In this document: piece after piece, positions 1 to 5,581 of the stretch
How positions within the stretch are numbered: the stretch's first letter is position 1
Layout: each line of letters opens with the position of its first letter
NCBI GenBank assembly: GCA_910584835.1
Contig: CAJUEG010000080.1
Coordinates: forward strand, 1 to 11,270
Source of the DNA: an uncultured Oscillospiraceae bacterium
Lineage (GTDB): Bacteria > Bacillota > Clostridia > Oscillospirales > Oscillospiraceae
Length of the DNA: 11,270 nucleotides
Reading direction: 5' to 3'
Translations under genes and position numbers: made by a program
The notes under the pieces: generated by a model
Database searches by the model: none
What the model was told of the DNA's origin: nothing
Seen by the model: the letters and a program-made list of their open reading frames with translations, nothing else

Positions 1-801
1 CCCGCCGCCGTCCAGATCTTCGGCTGTGACGAGCCCTTTATGGAGAAGGGGGCCGCCCTGGCCCTGGAGCGGTCGGGGGCGGACATCATCGACATCAACA
101 TGGGCTGTCCCGTCCCCAAGGTGGCCAATTCCGGGGACGGCTCCGCCCTCATGCGGGACCCGGGCAAGGCGGCCCGGGTGGCCGCCGCCGTGGTGCGGGG
201 GGCCCAGGGGAAGCCCGTCACGGTGAAGTTCCGCCTGGGCTGGGACAAGGGGTCCATCAACTGCGTGGAGTTCGCCAGGCGCATGGAGGGGGCGGGCGTG
301 TCCGCCGTGGCCCTCCACGCCCGGACCAAGACCCAGATGTACTCCGGCGCGGCCAGCTGGGACTACATCCGGCAGGTCAAGGAGGCGGTGTCCATCCCGG
401 TGATCGCCAACGGGGACGTGTTCTCCCCCAGGGACGCCGTGCGCATTTTAAAGCTCACCGGGGCGGACATGGCCATGGTGGGCCGGGGGGCCTTCGGCAA
501 CCCCTGGCTGCTGGAGCAGTGCGCCGCCGCTTTGGAGGGGCGGGAGGTCCCGCCCCCGCCCCCGCTGGACCGCCGGATGGACACCGCCGTCCGCCAGTTT
601 GAGCTGGCGCTGGCCCACAAGGGGGAGAAGATCGCCTGCCTGGAGATGCGCAAGCACCTGGCCTGGTACCTCAAGGGCGTCCCCTACGCCTCCTACTGGA
701 AGGAGCGGGCGTGCAGAATCTCCACCGCGGAGGAATTCCACCAGGTGGTGTCCGGCATCAAGCGGGACCTGTCCGACCCGGAAAGGTCCGGCGATGAATA
801 G
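1..801 (+). CDS. dusB: tRNA-dihydrouridine synthase DusB, 5'-truncated by the window
   Basis: FMN-dependent enzyme that reduces uridine to dihydrouridine in the tRNA D-loop, in the cytoplasm. The reading frame is open from base 1, so the N-terminus (perhaps 60-70 residues by comparison with DusB of about 320-330 aa) lies outside; 266 codons remain. Numbering codons from base 1, the hallmark NMGCPVPKV carries the catalytic Cys at about residue 36. VKFRLGW has the FMN-contacting Lys at about 76, HARTKTQMYSG follows at about 106-116, and VIANGDV then VGRGAFGNPWL form the phosphate-binding end of the TIM barrel. RKHLAWYLKG belongs to the C-terminal helical tRNA-binding domain. All key motifs are intact. 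The TAG stop overlaps the ATG of the next gene, indicating translational coupling. The family assignment is firm; the choice of DusB over other Dus subtypes rests on the NMGCPVPKV wording typical of Firmicutes DusB. Confidence 0.93.
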   Translation, partial: PAAVQIFGCDEPFMEKGAALALERSGADIIDINMGCPVPKVANSGDGSALMRDPGKAARVAAAVVRGAQGKPVTVKFRLGWDKGSINCVEFARRMEGAGVSAVALHARTKTQMYSGAASWDYIRQVKEAVSIPVIANGDVFSPRDAVRILKLTGADMAMVGRGAFGNPWLLEQCAAALEGREVPPPPPLDRRMDTAVRQFELALAHKGEKIACLEMRKHLAWYLKGVPYASYWKERACRISTAEEFHQVVSGIKRDLSDPERSGDE

Positions 802-1444
802 GCCCGTCCCCCCCGCCCTCCGCGCCGCCTTTCTGTCGGCGGAGGGCGTGATCTACGCCCTGTTCCTGGCGCTGGACCTGACGGGGCGCGGGGGGCAGAG
901 CGTCCCCCTCAAATACGCGGGCATTCTGCTGTGCCTGGCCTTCTCCCTGCTGGGGGCAGACCGGCTGGTCCCCCTGGCGCTGGCCCTCACCGCCGGGGCG
1001 GACTGGTTCCTGCTGGTGCGAAACGACCGCTATCTCCTGGGCATCGCCCTGTTCCTGGCGGTCCAGACCGTCTACCTCCTCCGCCTGCGCCGCGCCGGGG
1101 CGGACTGCGCCTGGCCCCTCCGCTCCGCCCTGGCCCTGGCGCTGGGGGCGGGGGTGTACGCGCTGCACATGGCGTCCGCCGTAAACCTGGCGGCGGCGCT
1201 GTACTTCTCCCAGCTGGCGTCCAACACCCTGCTGGCCTGGACGCTGAAGGGGGCGCGCCGGCGCGCCTTCGCCCTGGGCCTCACCCTGTTCGTGGGGTGC
1301 GACGTGTGCGTGGGGCTGTTCAACGTCCTGCCCCCCGGCTCCCCGCCGTACCTCGCCGCCTCCGTTGGGATGTGGCTGTTCTATCTGCCCTCCCAGGTCC
1401 TCATCGCCCTGTCCGCCCTGCCCGGAAAGGAGGATGCCAAATGA
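794..1444 (+). CDS. YhhN/TMEM86-like multi-pass membrane protein (possible lysoplasmalogenase)
   Basis: A 216-residue, very hydrophobic protein with about seven to eight predicted membrane helices. The start is ATG 794, which overlaps the dusB stop and follows a GGAAAGG ribosome binding site at about 780-786; the frame extends further upstream only as a shadow of dusB. The pattern matches what I recall of the YhhN/TMEM86 family. A first Asp (D70, in GADWFLL) is followed by the LLGIALFLAVQTVYLLRL stretch, which resembles the family's GD..L...F..G...F...H..Y block. A second Asp (D170, in FVGCDVCVGL) is followed by a WLFYLPSQVLIALS helix, which resembles the Y..Q.LI ending. The length fits the family's usual 200-220. 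Known members (mammalian TMEM86) cleave the vinyl-ether bond of lysoplasmalogens; that activity here is inference. The gene is coupled to the next one by ATGA overlap. An uncharacterised membrane protein remains the fallback call. Confidence 0.62.
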   Translation: MNRPVPPALRAAFLSAEGVIYALFLALDLTGRGGQSVPLKYAGILLCLAFSLLGADRLVPLALALTAGADWFLLVRNDRYLLGIALFLAVQTVYLLRLRRAGADCAWPLRSALALALGAGVYALHMASAVNLAAALYFSQLASNTLLAWTLKGARRRAFALGLTLFVGCDVCVGLFNVLPPGSPPYLAASVGMWLFYLPSQVLIALSALPGKEDAK

Positions 1445-2124
1445 AAACCAGCCGGGCGTTCTCCGCCCTCCTGGCCATCGCCGCCGCCCTGGCCCTGTTC
1501 ACCGGGGCCGTGGCCGCCCCCATCCTGTGCCGCCCCTTCTACTACGCCCACATCGGCCCGTTAAAGCTGGAGGAGCGCACCGGCCTCACCCGGGACGAGA
1601 TCAAAACCGCCTTTGACGAGATGCTGGACTACTGCCTGGGCGGGGAGGAGTTTTCCACCGGCGTGCTGCGATGGTCGGAGAGCGGCAGAGACCACTTCAC
1701 CGACGTGCGGGGGCTGTTTCTGCTGGACCTGCGGGTGTTCGCCGCAGCCCTGGCGGCGCTGGCCTGCCTGGGCCTGGCGGCCTGGCGGGGGCGGATCAGG
1801 CCCGCCCTCCTGCTGGGCCGGGGCCCCGCCTTCTGGGCGGGGGCGGGTCTGGGGAGCGTGTTCCTGCTGGTGGGCGCCCTGGCCGCCCTGGACTTCGACC
1901 GGGCTTTCATCATCTTTCACGCCCTGTTCTTCCCCGGCAAGGACAATTGGCTCTTCGACCCCGCCCAGGATCAGATCATCAACATCCTCCCCCAGGAATT
2001 TTTCCGCGACTGCGCCCTGCTCATCCTGGCCCTTCTGGTGCTGGGCTGCGCCCTGCTCATCGGCTTTGACCTCCTCCGGGGGCGGCGAACAGGGAAAATT
2101 TTGCACAAAAAAAGAAAAACTTAG
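1441..2124 (+). CDS. DUF1461 / TIGR01906-type integral membrane protein
   Basis: A 227-residue membrane protein of a widespread, functionally unknown Firmicutes family. The start is ATG 1441, sharing ATGA with the stop of the previous gene and preceded by GGAAAGGAGG at 1423-1432. Predicted membrane segments lie at about 8-28, 98-116, 132-150 and 190-209. Between the first two is an extracytoplasmic region with the HFTDVR signature (85-90). Between the last two is the family's most conserved stretch, FHALFFPGKDNWLFDP (159-174), followed by NILPQEFF (181-188). The C-terminus is short and basic (RRTGKILHKKRKT). Its stop codon TAG lies partly inside the LexA operator of the next gene, and no terminator separates the two, so read-through into lexA is possible. 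No biochemical function is known to me; I do not assign one. Confidence 0.82.
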   Translation: MKTSRAFSALLAIAAALALFTGAVAAPILCRPFYYAHIGPLKLEERTGLTRDEIKTAFDEMLDYCLGGEEFSTGVLRWSESGRDHFTDVRGLFLLDLRVFAAALAALACLGLAAWRGRIRPALLLGRGPAFWAGAGLGSVFLLVGALAALDFDRAFIIFHALFFPGKDNWLFDPAQDQIINILPQEFFRDCALLILALLVLGCALLIGFDLLRGRRTGKILHKKRKT

Positions 2125-2136
2125 AACGAACGTTTG
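2123..2136 (+). promoter_or_regulatory. SOS box (LexA operator) of lexA
   Basis: The 14-mer AGAACGAACGTTTG matches the Gram-positive SOS consensus CGAACRNRYGTTYG at 13 of 14 positions; only the first base differs. It covers the last two bases of the upstream stop codon and shares 2134-2136 with the -35 hexamer, so bound LexA would block RNA polymerase. This predicts autoregulation of lexA by DNA damage, as in Bacillus. Confidence 0.87.
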
Positions 2137-2162
2137 ACATTTCGAACGCCATATGGTATAAT
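2134..2162 (+). promoter_or_regulatory. lexA promoter, consensus sigma-A type
   Basis: TTGACA at 2134-2139 and TATAAT at 2157-2162 are separated by exactly 17 bases, so both hexamers are perfect. The A-rich stretch at about 2107-2120, just upstream, could serve as an UP element although it is also coding sequence of the DUF1461 gene. Transcription should start near 2169, giving a leader of about 60 bases before the lexA ATG. Confidence 0.9.
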
Positions 2163-2230
2163 GCCGCCATGAGCCGAAAACGTTCAGCGTCCCTGCCGTC
2201 ACGGGGACGATTTTGGAAGGAGCTTGCGCC

Positions 2231-2833
2231 ATGGCTAAACTAACTCCCAAGCAGCAGCAGATTTACGACTACATCCTGGCCTTCGCCGACGAGCACGGCT
2301 ACCCCCCCTCCGTGCGGGAGATCGCCCAGGCCGTCGGGCTGAAATCCCCCGCCACCGTCCACTTCCACCTCAAGGGCCTGCGGGAGGCGGGCTGCATCAC
2401 CCAGGCCGAGGGCAAGACCCGGGCCATCACCATCACCGACCCCTCCCACGGCCGCAGGGACCAGGTGCCCCTGGTGGGCTATGTGGCGGCGGGCGCCCCC
2501 ATCCTGGCCCAGGAGAACATCGAGGAGTACCTCACCTTTGACACCGGCGGCCTCACCGGGGAGCACTTCGCCCTCAAGGTCCGGGGCGAGTCCATGCTGG
2601 AGGCGGGCATACTCCCCGACGACGTGGTGGTGGTCCACCAGCAGCCCCTGGCCCGCAACGGGGACATCGTGGTCGCCCTGTTCGAGGACGAAGCCACCGT
2701 CAAAACCTTCCGCCGGGAGAACGACGGCCACATCTGGCTCTACCCGGAAAACTCCAGCGGCGAGTACCAGCCCATCGACGGCGAGGGCTGCTCCATCCTG
2801 GGCCGGGTGGTGGCGGTCATCCGCCGGTATTGA
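2231..2833 (+). CDS. lexA: LexA repressor (SOS regulator, self-cleaving)
   Basis: Transcriptional repressor of the SOS regulon that self-cleaves when RecA filaments form on damaged DNA. The protein has 200 residues, a normal length. The N-terminal winged helix-turn-helix spans about 1-68 (LTPKQQQIYDYIL, then SVREIAQAVGLKSPATVHFHL). The linker runs to about 80. The cleavage site is Ala87-Gly88 in VGYVAAGAP. The catalytic dyad is Ser121 (in GESM) and Lys158 (in ATVKTF), within the C-terminal S24 peptidase fold, so the autoproteolytic machinery is complete. The start is ATG 2231 because GGAAGGAG at 2215-2222 is correctly spaced; an in-frame TTG at 2213 falls on the ribosome binding site and is unlikely. 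The gene is monocistronic: its own promoter with SOS box lies upstream and a strong terminator downstream. Confidence 0.97.
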   Translation: MAKLTPKQQQIYDYILAFADEHGYPPSVREIAQAVGLKSPATVHFHLKGLREAGCITQAEGKTRAITITDPSHGRRDQVPLVGYVAAGAPILAQENIEEYLTFDTGGLTGEHFALKVRGESMLEAGILPDDVVVVHQQPLARNGDIVVALFEDEATVKTFRRENDGHIWLYPENSSGEYQPIDGEGCSILGRVVAVIRRY

Positions 2834-2845
2834 GCGTTTTCCCGT

Positions 2846-2885
2846 AAACCGTCCCAGCCTTCCCACGAGGGCTGGGACGGTTTTT
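2846..2885 (+). terminator. Intrinsic terminator of lexA
   Basis: A hairpin with arms 2849-2859 (CCGTCCCAGCC) and 2870-2880 (GGCTGGGACGG) is followed directly by TTTTT at 2881-2885. AAA before the left arm can pair with the start of the T-run. This is a textbook rho-independent terminator 12 bases after the lexA stop. Confidence 0.95.
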
Positions 2886-2936
2886 ACCTTGCTATGCCCG
2901 CGGGGCTTTCCCCTCCGGGGGCGCTTCCTTTAAAAG

Positions 2937-2973
2937 GTGGAAAAGCAAGCCCTTCTGCCACAGCATTTTCCAC
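2937..2973. repeat. 8-bp inverted repeat in the transporter upstream region
   Basis: GTGGAAAA at 2937-2944 and TTTTCCAC at 2966-2973 are exact reverse complements separated by 21 bases. They lie about 60 bases upstream of the predicted -35 element of the sugar-binding-protein gene. A role as a weak hairpin or regulator half-sites is only a guess. The rest of 2886-3033 shows no gene, only AT-rich sequence approaching the promoter. Confidence 0.35.
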
Positions 2974-3033
2974 AAAATTACCCGCTCATTTTTTTGCATT
3001 CCTCCGAATTTGTTGAAACCGGCAAATTTCCCC

Positions 3034-3062
3034 TTGCAAATTGGTTCGGATGTTGTTATTAT
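3034..3062 (+). promoter_or_regulatory. Promoter of the sugar ABC transporter operon
   Basis: TTGCAA at 3034-3039 (4/6 match to the -35 consensus) and TATTAT at 3057-3062 (5/6 match to -10) are separated by 17 bases. Transcription would begin near 3069, only a few bases before the palindromic operators at 3075-3116, so a bound repressor would block initiation or early elongation. The weak -35 suggests a promoter of moderate strength. Confidence 0.72.
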
Positions 3063-3074
3063 GATGGCGCAAGG

Positions 3075-3116
3075 ACTGGAAACGTTTTCGGTAGCGTTAC
3101 CAGAAACGTTTCCAGT
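3075..3116. promoter_or_regulatory. Composite LacI-family operator: three CG-centred palindromes inside a 13-bp inverted repeat
   Basis: ACTGGAAACGTTT (3075-3087) is exactly inverted as AAACGTTTCCAGT (3104-3116). Within this lie three CG-centred palindromes: GGAAACGTTTTC (3078-3089), GGTAGCGTTACC (3090-3101) and GAAACGTTTC (3103-3112). Their centres fall at 3083/3084, 3095/3096 and 3107/3108, exactly 12 bp apart. A CG step inside an A/T-flanked palindrome is the classic form bound by LacI-family proteins such as PurR and CcpA. The first site also matches the Bacillus cre consensus TGNAANCGNWWNCA except at the last base, so CcpA is a competing candidate. The most economical ligand is the LacI-family protein encoded at 6508-7524. 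Confidence 0.82.
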
Positions 3117-3145
3117 TCGTGACAAAAAACTAGGAGGAAATGAAA

Positions 3146-4504
3146 ATGAGTAAGAAACTCTTCGCGCTCGTACTGTCTTTCAGCATGGTCATGACCATGC
3201 TGCTGGCTGGATGCTCCAGCCAGGGCGACAAGGCCAGCGAGCCCCCCGCCGACAACTCCCAGAGCGGCACCGAGGCCAGCCAGCCCGTCGAAAACAACAA
3301 CACCGAGGCCAAGGGCCGCGTCTACTGGCTCAACTTCAAGCCTGAGTCCGACGAGGTGCTCAACAACGTGGCCAAGATGTACACCGACAAGACCGGCGTG
3401 CCCGTGAAGATCGTCACCGCTGCCTCCGGCACCTACAGCCAGACCCTGAACGCCGAGATGGGCAAGAGCGAGGCCCCCACCATCTTTGTCATCGGCAACA
3501 AGTCCGGCGCCCGCGACTGGTCTGACTACGCCCTGGATCTGGCGGGTACCCCCATCGCCAACGAGCTGACCGGCGATGAGTATAACATCTATGACGACAA
3601 CGGTAAGCTGGTGTCCATCGGCTACTGCTACGAGTGCTACGGCATCATTGTCAACGCTGATCTGGTGGCGCAGGCCGGCCACAAGGTGGAGGACATCAAG
3701 AACTTTGAGACCCTCAAGACCGTGGTGGAGGACATTCACGCCCGCGCCGCCGAGCTGGGCTTCGACGCCTTCACCTCCTGCGACATGGACGGCTCCTCCT
3801 CCTGGCGCTTCACCGGCCATATGGCCAACCTGGAGTACTACTATGAGCAGGAGGGCGAGATGTGGAAGAACTGCCCTCCCACCCTCACTGGCAAGTATAT
3901 GGATAACTTCAAGAACCTGTACGACCTGTGCATCAACAACAGCCTGACCGCCCCCACTGAGCTGTCTGTGGGCGGTCATGACGCCGCCGAGGAATTCAAG
4001 ACCGGCAAGGCTGCGTTCACCGTCCAGGGTTCCTGGGAGTACGCTAGCTACAAGGAGGCCCTTGACAACATCACCATGATTCCCTACTACTGCGGCGTGT
4101 CCGGCGAGGAGAAGGCCGGCCTGAACTGCGGCACCGAGAACTGCTGGGCCATCAACTCCAAGGTGTCTGAGGACGACCAGAAGGCCACCATGGACTTCAT
4201 GGTCTGGTGCGTCACCGACCCCGAGGCCAGCCGTATCCTGGTAGACAGCTTCGGAGCCATGCCCTATAAGAGCGCTGTCGAGTGCACCAACGGCTTCCTG
4301 CTGGATGCCGACGAGTACCGCAACAACGGCTGCTACGTCATGAACTGGGCCACCAACTTCCAGCCCAACGTGGAAGAGTACCGCGCCGCTCTGGTGTCCG
4401 CCCTGAACGCCTACAACGCCGACCAGTCCGACGCCAACTGGGCCAGCGTGCGCACCGCCTTCGTGGACGGCTGGGCCGCCCAGTACGCCGCCGTCAACGG
4501 CTAA
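3146..4504 (+). CDS. Carbohydrate ABC transporter substrate-binding lipoprotein (CUT1 type)
   Basis: Extracytoplasmic family-1 solute-binding lipoprotein, 452 residues, that would capture a sugar, probably an alpha-glucan oligosaccharide judging from malQ nearby, and deliver it to the permeases encoded downstream. Residues 1-22 form a lipoprotein signal peptide (KK, hydrophobic core, lipobox LAGC) with lipidated Cys23. A Ser/Glu/Asn-rich linker (24-56) precedes the binding domain. Typical SBP elements include the Y160-N170 segment ending GIIVN and the MDFMVW segment (349-354). The start is ATG 3146 because AGGAGG at 3132-3137 lies 8 bases before it; an in-frame ATG at 3140 is too close. The protein is rich in cysteine for an exported lipoprotein: 11 besides Cys23 (161, 164, 212, 243, 262, 316, 328, 333, 355, 380, 396). 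Third positions seem slightly less GC-extreme than in neighbours, which fits high expression. Exact substrate unknown. Confidence 0.9.
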   Translation: MSKKLFALVLSFSMVMTMLLAGCSSQGDKASEPPADNSQSGTEASQPVENNNTEAKGRVYWLNFKPESDEVLNNVAKMYTDKTGVPVKIVTAASGTYSQTLNAEMGKSEAPTIFVIGNKSGARDWSDYALDLAGTPIANELTGDEYNIYDDNGKLVSIGYCYECYGIIVNADLVAQAGHKVEDIKNFETLKTVVEDIHARAAELGFDAFTSCDMDGSSSWRFTGHMANLEYYYEQEGEMWKNCPPTLTGKYMDNFKNLYDLCINNSLTAPTELSVGGHDAAEEFKTGKAAFTVQGSWEYASYKEALDNITMIPYYCGVSGEEKAGLNCGTENCWAINSKVSEDDQKATMDFMVWCVTDPEASRILVDSFGAMPYKSAVECTNGFLLDADEYRNNGCYVMNWATNFQPNVEEYRAALVSALNAYNADQSDANWASVRTAFVDGWAAQYAAVNG

Positions 4505-4529
4505 TTGAACAACACGCTTTGACATGAAA

Positions 4530-4558
4530 GCCGGGGCGGGCTGCCCGCCCGCCCCGGC
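4530..4558 (+). other. GC-rich stem-loop after the binding-protein gene
   Basis: GCCGGGGCGGG (4530-4540) pairs perfectly with CCCGCCCCGGC (4548-4558) around a 7-base loop. No T-run follows (CTTCCCC), so it is not a canonical terminator. Placed 26 bases after the stop codon, it would protect the binding-protein message from 3' exonucleases or cause partial termination. This is a usual way to make more binding protein than permease. Confidence 0.75.
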
Positions 4559-4566
4559 CTTCCCCC

Positions 4567-4635
4567 TGTAGGGGCGGATATCATCCGCCCGCGCAGCTTT
4601 CCGCCACAGGCGGGCGCATCATATGCGCCCCTACA
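4567..4635. repeat. REP-like double palindrome (GTAGGGGCG...CGCCCCTAC)
   Basis: An imperfect inverted repeat: arms 4567-4592 and 4610-4635 pair over 26 positions with three mismatches, bounded by TGTAGGGGCG and CGCCCCTACA. Each arm is itself a hairpin with an 8-bp stem and a 3-base loop: GGGCGGAT/ATCCGCCC (4572-4590) and GGGCGCAT/ATGCGCCC (4612-4630). The two stems differ by a compensated pair change. I recall similar GTAGGGGCGG elements scattered through Oscillospiraceae intergenic regions, but copy number cannot be judged from this single example. It probably acts as an mRNA structure or is a small non-autonomous mobile repeat. Confidence 0.75.
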
Positions 4636-4675
4636 TTCCCATCCGTCCGTCATCTTGAGAAAGGGAGCTGATACC

Positions 4676-5581
4676 TTGAATCGGAAAAAGATCACCCGCG
4701 GCAACACAATCCGCAGATCCACCCGGAAATGGTTCCCCCTGTTCCTGGGCCCGGTGGTGTGCGCCTTTATCATCGGCTTTGTCTGGCCCTTCGTCCAGGG
4801 CATTTATCTCTCCTTCTGCCAGTTCAAGCTGATTGCCGACGCCAAGCCCATCGGCTTTGGCAACTATGTCCGGGCCTTTAAAGACGCCGCCTTTACCCAC
4901 GCCTTCTGGTACACCGCGCTGTTCACCGTGGTCTCCCTGGTGCTCATCAACGTGCTGGCCTTCACCGTGGCCTATGTCCTCACCCAGAACATCAAGGGCA
5001 GCAACATCTTCCGCACCGTGTTTTTCATGCCCAACCTCATCGGCGGCATCGTGCTGGGCCACATCTGGTCCATGATCTTTGACGGCATTCTCAGCAAATT
5101 CTCCACCTCCATCGTCATGGATTCCAAATACGGCTTCTGGGGCCTTATCATCCTGATGTGCTGGCAGCAGATCGGCTATATGATGATTATCTACATCGCC
5201 GGGCTCCAGGCGGTGCCCGAGGATATGCTGGAGGCCGCCCGCATCGACGGCGCGTCCAAGTCCCAGACCCTGTTCAAGGTGACCATCCCCAACGTGATGC
5301 CCTCCATCACCATCTGCATGTTCCTCACCCTGACCAACGGCTTCAAGCTGTTCGACCAGAACCTGGCCCTGACCAACGGCCAGCCCATCATCATGCAGGA
5401 GGGCGGCACCGCCATCAAGACCACCGAGATGCTGGCGCTGAACATCTTCACCACCTACAACAACTCCAGCCCCAACGCCCACGGCACCGCCCAGGCGAAG
5501 GCGGTTATCTTCTTCATCCTGGTGGCCGGCCTCGGCCTGGCCCAGCTGGCCTACACCCGTAAAAAGGAGGTGCAGCAGTAA
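4676..5581 (+). CDS. CUT1 sugar ABC transporter permease, MalF/UgpA type
   Basis: Inner-membrane permease, 301 residues, one half of the translocation channel of the sugar importer. About six membrane helices are predicted (near 20-43, 78-104, 116-135, 152-176, 206-224, 275-294). The cytoplasmic EAA loop that docks on the ATPase begins EAARIDGAS at 186 and runs to the Ile-Pro at 204-205. This is the MBT-permease signature. The start is TTG 4676: AAGGGAG at 4661-4667 sits 8 bases upstream and no ATG occurs near the beginning of the frame. An upstream in-frame TTG at 4655 lacks a properly placed site. The stop TAA overlaps the ATG of the second permease by one base. It follows the binding-protein gene after a hairpin-rich gap, and is probably in the same operon with reduced expression. 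No ATPase gene is adjacent. Confidence 0.93.
   Translation: MNRKKITRGNTIRRSTRKWFPLFLGPVVCAFIIGFVWPFVQGIYLSFCQFKLIADAKPIGFGNYVRAFKDAAFTHAFWYTALFTVVSLVLINVLAFTVAYVLTQNIKGSNIFRTVFFMPNLIGGIVLGHIWSMIFDGILSKFSTSIVMDSKYGFWGLIILMCWQQIGYMMIIYIAGLQAVPEDMLEAARIDGASKSQTLFKVTIPNVMPSITICMFLTLTNGFKLFDQNLALTNGQPIIMQEGGTAIKTTEMLALNIFTTYNNSSPNAHGTAQAKAVIFFILVAGLGLAQLAYTRKKEVQQ

Noticed and set aside
2143..2148. A second CGAACG, 16 bases after the first, as a possible second SOS box.
   Set aside because: The expected GTTYG half does not follow at the right distance, so only a half-site is present.
2179..2184. An AACGTT core in the lexA leader resembling the transporter operators.
   Set aside because: Only the central six bases are palindromic; flanking bases do not pair and do not match the GAAACGTTTC sites.
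2213..2230. Extended lexA N-terminus beginning at TTG 2213.
   Set aside because: That codon lies at the ribosome binding site GGAAGGAG used by ATG 2231, and the extra residues do not belong to LexA.
3059..4525. A 488-codon minus-strand open frame opposite the binding-protein gene.
   Set aside because: It is a mirror of a well-supported lipoprotein gene. It would cover the promoter and operator array, and its product has no recognisable features.
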